Shown piece by piece: positions 59,099-64,000 of a DNA stretch of 64,000 bases. Each line of letters begins with the position of its first letter. The first letter of the stretch is position 1. The position numbers and the translations under genes are program-made. The notes beneath the pieces were generated by a model, which was not told the DNA's origin, did no database searches, and worked only from the letters and a program-made list of their open reading frames with translations. Source of the stretch: Symsagittifera roscoffensis (Eukaryota; Xenacoelomorpha; Acoela; Convolutidae); NCBI RefSeq assembly GCF_963678635.1, contig NC_087064.1, forward strand, positions 69,802,123-69,866,122. The letters run 5' to 3'.

Positions 59099-62000
59099 GT
59101 TGACTTTGCGAGTGTGGGCTTCGAAGTGACCGGTGGGGGAGTGAATCCAGTCGTGGGTTCCAGTATGGCCGCCTATGGCCACATGGTCCCTATGGCAACA
59201 TCCCTCAATGCATTCTCAGCATCCATCTCCCTCCAGTATCCCAAGTCGGAATTGGTTGACCTCAAGCCCAAACTGGTCATGGAAGAGAGGTGAACTAATT
59301 ATTCCATTTATTGGAACCATGTACTTTTCTCCACTTGAAATCAAGTGATATAGGCTAACCCTAACTACAACCCCCCTGAAAATTATAGCCCCCTCCCATA
59401 ATCGTAAAATCACAGTGTAGGGAACTAATATGTTTTTATCATTAGGCAGGAGGATGTTATCGGAAAGATCAATTTGCTTATTCCGATCACAGAATGTGAG
59501 AAGTAGTTTTTAATTTGACCAGTTTTATTTTTCGCGCAAACTTAGACAAGACCGCTCGTATCAGGGCGAAGCCCTGAATGTTCCGACTGCATTTTAAGGT
59601 TCATTGAGCAGTAATAACATGGAACAAATTAAATGTAATGAAATGAAATGAAAATCATCCCCCCACACGCCATTTAAAGTACAAAGTGATAGATTTCGCT
59701 CCCATTAACAAATCAATATGGCAAATAAGCTTCCTTTAATCAATTTGGGACGATTTCTAAGACGGATTAAATCTCCGCTTACGCGTTAAGAGCGCTAAAG
59801 ATATCGCGCGTTAATTGTCCCAAATTGGTGAAAATGGCCATCTTTAAACCCCCATAGCTTTACGAAAAATGATCACAGCTGAAATATTTTGCCAAATTTA
59901 AGCTCAGGATAACAATGCCTTCTGAATGATTTAGAACAATTCCGTCAAAAATGGCTAGTTAAAAAGTCGAAATTTAATTTAAGAAAAAAACTCACCCCGA
60001 ATACAAATATTCTGTGACTTTCGTTGCGAAAGTCGGAGCAGCAAAACTTCTCGTTCAAGACAAAGCTCTGAATGACATAACTACTTTTTTTAATCCAGGC
60101 CTCTATATTGATCGGTTACAAAACAAGACTGCTCGTATCAAAGCGAAGCTCTGAAAGTTTTGACTGCTTTTTAATGTCTATGGATTAGTGTTCGCTTTCA
60201 AAAAAAAATGATGAAGACTAGACAAAAAACAGATTTTTTTTGCAAATCATCTCCCACTCGTTGTTTAAACACCGAAATGATTTTTTTTCTACGATGTTAC
60301 GAAGTTCTTAATATACTAAATAGCTTCCATCAGTTCAATTTGGAGCAATTAATAACACGCAGTGATTTCTAATCAATGGAACGATTTCACTTTAGATTGT
60401 TTTCTAACATCCGCTTACTCGTTAATATCACGATTTATATCGCGCATTAATTGTCCCGAATTGGCCTAATTGGCAATCTTTAAACCCCCACAACTTTACG
60501 AACAAATTTTACGTTGGTGAAATAATTTTTTAAAAAAGAACTCAGGACCATAATATCTTTCGGCTGATATGAAATTTTCCGTTTAAAAAATGCTAGTTAA
60601 AAAGTCGAAAACTTTCTGGAGAAAAAAGGCACAAAAAGCACTCTTAATCCGTTATTTTCTTCAAAACTGACGGAAGTAATATACAAATGATGATCATCCG
60701 AAAAAGAAAGAAAACTTCGTTATCACTTAAAAAGTGAAAAAAATTTCACAGTTTATCAGAGTTTGCACTCACTATTCAATAGGAGCTGCGGTAGGGTGCG
60801 CAGAAATTTTTTCTGGGAGAGCGGTTTTTCGAAAAAACTGTAAGTTTTGCTGACCTTTTTTTTAGGTCGACCAATTTCATTTCCCGAGCTCTACCAAATT
60901 AGTATAAGAACCCTATTTTGTGAAAAATTTTCCAAAAAACATGCCAAAAAAGAGCTTTTGTCTCGTTTTGGAAAGTTTTAACCAAAAAGTTGCCTTTTTC
61001 GGGCGCACGCTAACCCATCAAAATTAATCATCTTGGCACCAAAGGCGTTTTTAGAACAATTTTAGGTTGTAAGCGAAAAATTGATGCCGTAAAATTACGC
61101 CAAAGGGGGGGCTATTTGGAAAAATTTGAAAACCAGAGTTAAAGGAGAGGGCGGTCGGCAAACAAACCACCCTTGACCCGCTCCCCTCGGCACGCTACTG
61201 AGGAGCAGCTAAAAGGAGCAACGAATACAATTTTTAACGGTTTTGTGACCAAAAGTTTCAAGAAAAAACTCGTTTTCATCTCAGGAATTGGCGAACAAAA
61301 AAATGGACAAAATAATATATAATTTTGATCAATTTTTTGGCAAAAAAAGTAATACCGTTTTTTGCTTCAAATGAAAATATATCTTCATATCCGTCATGAT
61401 CAATAGCTAATGCCATAACAAAATTATTTTAATGCCTTGTTTAAATTTCAAATCATAATTAAACACGAATGACTGGTGGTTTGCGCATGAAGCAAATAAA
61501 GTTCCGAGCTAATTTTGCAAAAACTAACTTGAAAAAAAAAAACATTTTTTTTTTCAAATTCTTTCGTTTTTTTTTGGCAAGATAACCATATGGTACTTCA
61601 GAACATGTTGCCTGTTGCTGTATAAACACTTTTAGCACTTCAGCTGAGAAATACCTAAAATGAAGTGCTAGTCGTCTCTCTAACTTCGCTTAAAAGAGAA
61701 ACATTTTCAGACCGATTGAATAACTATCGAAAGGATTTGAATGTGATACGTCAATTGGCGCAAGTTTACGCATACTGCGAAAGCTTTTTTTTTGAAAAAA
61801 AAAACATATTTCCGGAGCACTGTTTTCTTTGCTTAATAGCCGGTTGTTTGGTTATTTTTCGAAATTTCGAAGAAAGTGGGGAATAATTATGCTTCGGGTT
61901 GGTTTTTTTATTCAATCAGACTTTGACTTCTTAACTAAACATTTTTGACGGTACTTTTTAAATAACATCTGAGAGATAGTGTTGTTTTGAGCTCAAATTT

Positions 62001-63992
62001 TTAATGATATTTCTTCTGCGCTCAGTTCTTAGAAAGTTACGGGGGTTTGAAAATTGCTAATTTAGTCAATTTGGTATTAATTAACGCGCGATATAATGCG
62101 CGTTCTTATAAACACGCGTAAGCGACGGTTTAGTGCCTTCCAAATTGCATTCAGGCAAGTCATTATGTCGTATTATTAGGATACAAGACGCTTAATACAT
62201 CCTTTTGTTGCTTACATTAGTGTGTAGGGGATTAAATGAAAACAAAAAAAAAGTGTTTCTTTTTTTTCGGTTATTCCTTCAATTTTTCAATCAAAAATTT
62301 TTAAATTGGCTTTAATGTGCGGTCAAAACATCCAGGGCATCTCCCGATTCTTAGAGCGGTCTTCTTGTCTTTGTGAAATTGTTCAATAGGCTAGTATTTT
62401 GATCGGCTCAAACAAATATTTGATGTTTTTTATATTGTTATTAGCGATCGATTGCAAGACATGGTCAAAAATATTATATGTGGTCAAGTAATTGTCTCAA
62501 AAAAACTTCAAATTGTTTCAGGAATTTTTATTGGCATTGTTTTATTATTGAGCATGAATTAGATTGTATGAAGTGCTATCAGTTATTAATATTTGATCTA
62601 CTAATAATTGATACCACTTCATATATTCTAACTGATGCTCAATAATGAACAATGCCAAAAATGGTTCCTGATTAATTTCTTTTTTATAAATAATTAATAA
62701 TAATAGTTAAACTCGTCAACTGGTACTTGATGTACCAGTTGACGAATTGTACTGAATAAAAATGAAATTTGATTGAAAACGACTTGGATTTTTAGGGTGC
62801 TAACTAAAATGTTTGCTACGGTTTGTCATTTTATCCGACCTATAAACAGCGGTGAGGGGAGTCAGTATTTTAAACTAAACACGGAAGCACACCAAAGAAA
62901 GAGCATTTTTTCACATGTTAGAGCAAGAGATCTAATTAAAAACCACCAATCTTTAAAAAAAAAATCAGCAAAGTGAGTGAGCTCTCCAACATACCTGCTC
63001 ATAATTAATATTTTTGTGGGTATTTATTAGATAATTTATTCTCCGAGCTATTCAGTTAGCAATATTTAAAGGTGAACTCTGCGACACTACAACTTGATAG
63101 TTTGCAGTGGTTTTGTGTGTATTGTTGAGGTCTTAATTTATTGAAGATGGTATCATATGCCATAGACCGAAACTATACATACATTAGGGGGGGGGGGGGG
63201 GGGTTTGGGGTTTAATGGGAAAGGCACTATACTATAATGCCTTATTTTGTTTCTGTTCCAGGGGCTCTTGCTGCGCACCTGACTTAGTGACCTTTACCAT
63301 TCAGGAGGTGGATTTTCGGACCAACAAAGCCACCGCCACCTTCACCCCCCTCAGTTTCCTATATGGGGGCGAGAGCAGGTGAAATATTTATCAAAGACGG
63401 GCCATTAGTCTCATTATTTATCAATGGTCAATTTGAACTGATCTCAAGCTATTCGTATTTTCTGACTTACGAAAATGTTGAGACGCTTTCATTTTTTGTT
63501 CAAATTTCTATCACACTGTTTCAATTGATATAGTTCTGACCATGACGCACTCGTGAAGAATTTTCGAATATTTTTTTGACCCAGGCCTCCTCAAACTCCT
63601 CAGAAAAATCAAATGGTGTCGGACTTTTTTGATGAACCGAGTTATTGATAATCATTGTTTGAAGCAGAATTTTCAGTGCCTTCCTGGAAACAAAGTTGAA
63701 AAACTCAAACTACGATTTTTTTGTGGTCTTGTTATTCTTGCTGAATAATCAATTCGCTTATTTAGCAGGGCAAGACTTGAAACTTCAACCTTTGTAAATA
63801 TAAATTTTTGTTTCAAATCATTTTAACGCCATTATTGTAACTTAATTTAGGGTGAGAATAGCAATCACAGGCACTGTAGCACGTCCGTTTAGCTCTGAGA
63901 AGTTCCGAGTGAATCTATTTGTGGAAGGGGACACCTGTAATGCTTGTGATGCTACTGCATACTTCACAACTGAAGACTCTTTCATTTATGAC
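59099..63992 (+). CDS. Modular, probably extracellular beta-rich protein, second exon group (three exons, continues beyond the window)
   Basis: The exons are 59099-59289 (acceptor GTTATCAG, donor AG|gtgaac, phase 0 in and 2 out), 63262-63378 (acceptor CTGTTCCAG, phase 2 out) and 63851-63992 (phase 0 out, donor gtaagt at 63993). All three join in frame (...MEE-R-GSCC..., ...GGES-R-VRI...). The sequence again alternates hydrophobic and polar residues, with modules such as FTIQEVDF and VRIAITGTV, and cysteine pairs (SCCAPD, CNACDA). The exons are GC-rich like the group at 15057. Exon E exits in phase 1 while this group begins in phase 0, so either an exon is missing between them (perhaps in the 30540 gap) or this is a second, related gene. 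I cannot name the family. Confidence 0.72.
59546..60043 (+). repeat. Dispersed repeat family A, intronic copy
   Basis: It runs from ACAAGACCGCTCGTATCAGG to ACTTTCGTTGCGAAAGTCGGAGCA. It sits inside the intron between the exons at 59099 and 63262. Confidence 0.85.
60123..60677 (+). repeat. Dispersed repeat family A, diverged intronic copy
   Basis: ACAAGACTGCTCGTATCAAAG begins the copy. The core CGATTTATATCGCGCATTAATTG and CAATCTTTAAACCCCCACAAC are recognisable, and both hairpins are eroded. Confidence 0.75.
60786..61205. repeat. MITE-like element related to the GGGGCGGAT family
   Basis: The left end (GGTAGGGTGCGCAGAAATTTT) and the complement of the right end (CAGTAGCGTGCCGAGGGGAG) are similar inverted termini. 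The internal TAGGTCGACCAATTTCATTTCC and GGCACCAAAGGCG recur in the element at 58530. No duplication is visible. Confidence 0.5.
61855..62368 (-). repeat. Dispersed repeat family A, diverged reverse copy
   Basis: It has a CGAAATTTCGAAGAAAGT end, the core GCGCGATATAATGCGCG with TTAACGCGCG, and an end like CTTAGAGCGGTCTTCTTGT. Confidence 0.7.
62518..62671. repeat. 154-bp near-perfect hairpin
   Basis: Arms of about 70 bp pair across a short loop near 62595: ATTATTGAGCATGAATTAGA against TCTAACTGATGCTCAATAAT, and TATGAAGTGCTATCA against TGATACCACTTCATA. It could be a small MITE or a foldback transcript precursor. No class is assigned. Confidence 0.85.
62713..62745. repeat. Perfect 14-bp stem with 5-nt loop
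   Basis: TCGTCAACTGGTAC, loop TTGAT, then GTACCAGTTGACGA. It is only 41 bp from the larger hairpin at 62518. It has no T-run to make it a terminator and its role is unknown. Confidence 0.85.
63187..63203. repeat. G17 homopolymer upstream of an exon
   Basis: Seventeen consecutive G, followed by TTTGGGGTTT, about 60 bp before the exon at 63262. The length should be treated as uncertain because homopolymers are assembly-prone. Confidence 0.85.
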
Positions 63993-64000
63993 GTAAGTTG

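Overview
The window is AT-rich metazoan DNA from an invertebrate nuclear genome; the sequence does not let me name the species. The evidence is spliced genes with GT..AG introns and conserved phases, a MAGE/NSE3-family gene, a rhodopsin-like GPCR, a U2 snRNA-like sequence, Ty3/gypsy retrotransposons, hAT-type MITEs and large satellite-like arrays. Protein-coding DNA is sparse, and most of the window is repeats. One assembly gap of exactly 200 N lies at 30540-30739.

Layout. (1) 1-8866: a two-exon MAGE-domain (NSE3-like) gene. Its second exon and 3' flank are repeated as three head-to-tail units of about 2.15 kb, so two 5'-truncated MAGE copies follow the intact gene; the third is frameshifted. 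(2) 8867-15041: no gene recognised; one foldback repeat. (3) 15057-18836: five consecutive exons, clearly GC-richer than their introns, of a modular, probably extracellular beta-rich protein. Exons of the same kind reappear at 59099-63992 and run off the right edge. (4) 20206-26737: a complete but disabled Ty3/gypsy LTR retrotransposon on the minus strand with 213-bp LTRs. (5) 28005-30539: a 1081-bp macrosatellite built from a roughly 20-bp motif, ending in the gap. A 342-bp direct repeat and a TA microsatellite follow. (6) 35755-36843: the main exon of a divergent rhodopsin-class GPCR on the minus strand. (7) 39637-41810: three copies of a dispersed family ('family A', about 510 bp, hairpins near both ends), of which at least twelve copies lie in the window. 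(8) about 43110-49880: remnant of a second Ty3/gypsy element whose 3' part is amplified into a five-unit tandem array of period about 1010 bp. (9) 50152-54627: three hAT-type MITEs with 8-bp target-site duplications, and a U2 snRNA-like sequence between CATGATC-rich minisatellites. (10) 56464-62745: more family A copies, several foldbacks and the last exons of the modular gene.

The functional content is probably three or four genes: the NSE3-like gene (SMC5/6 complex), the modular secreted or surface protein (one or two genes) and the GPCR. The GPCR would be nested in opposite orientation if the modular exons form one gene. The rest documents repeated local duplication and transposition.
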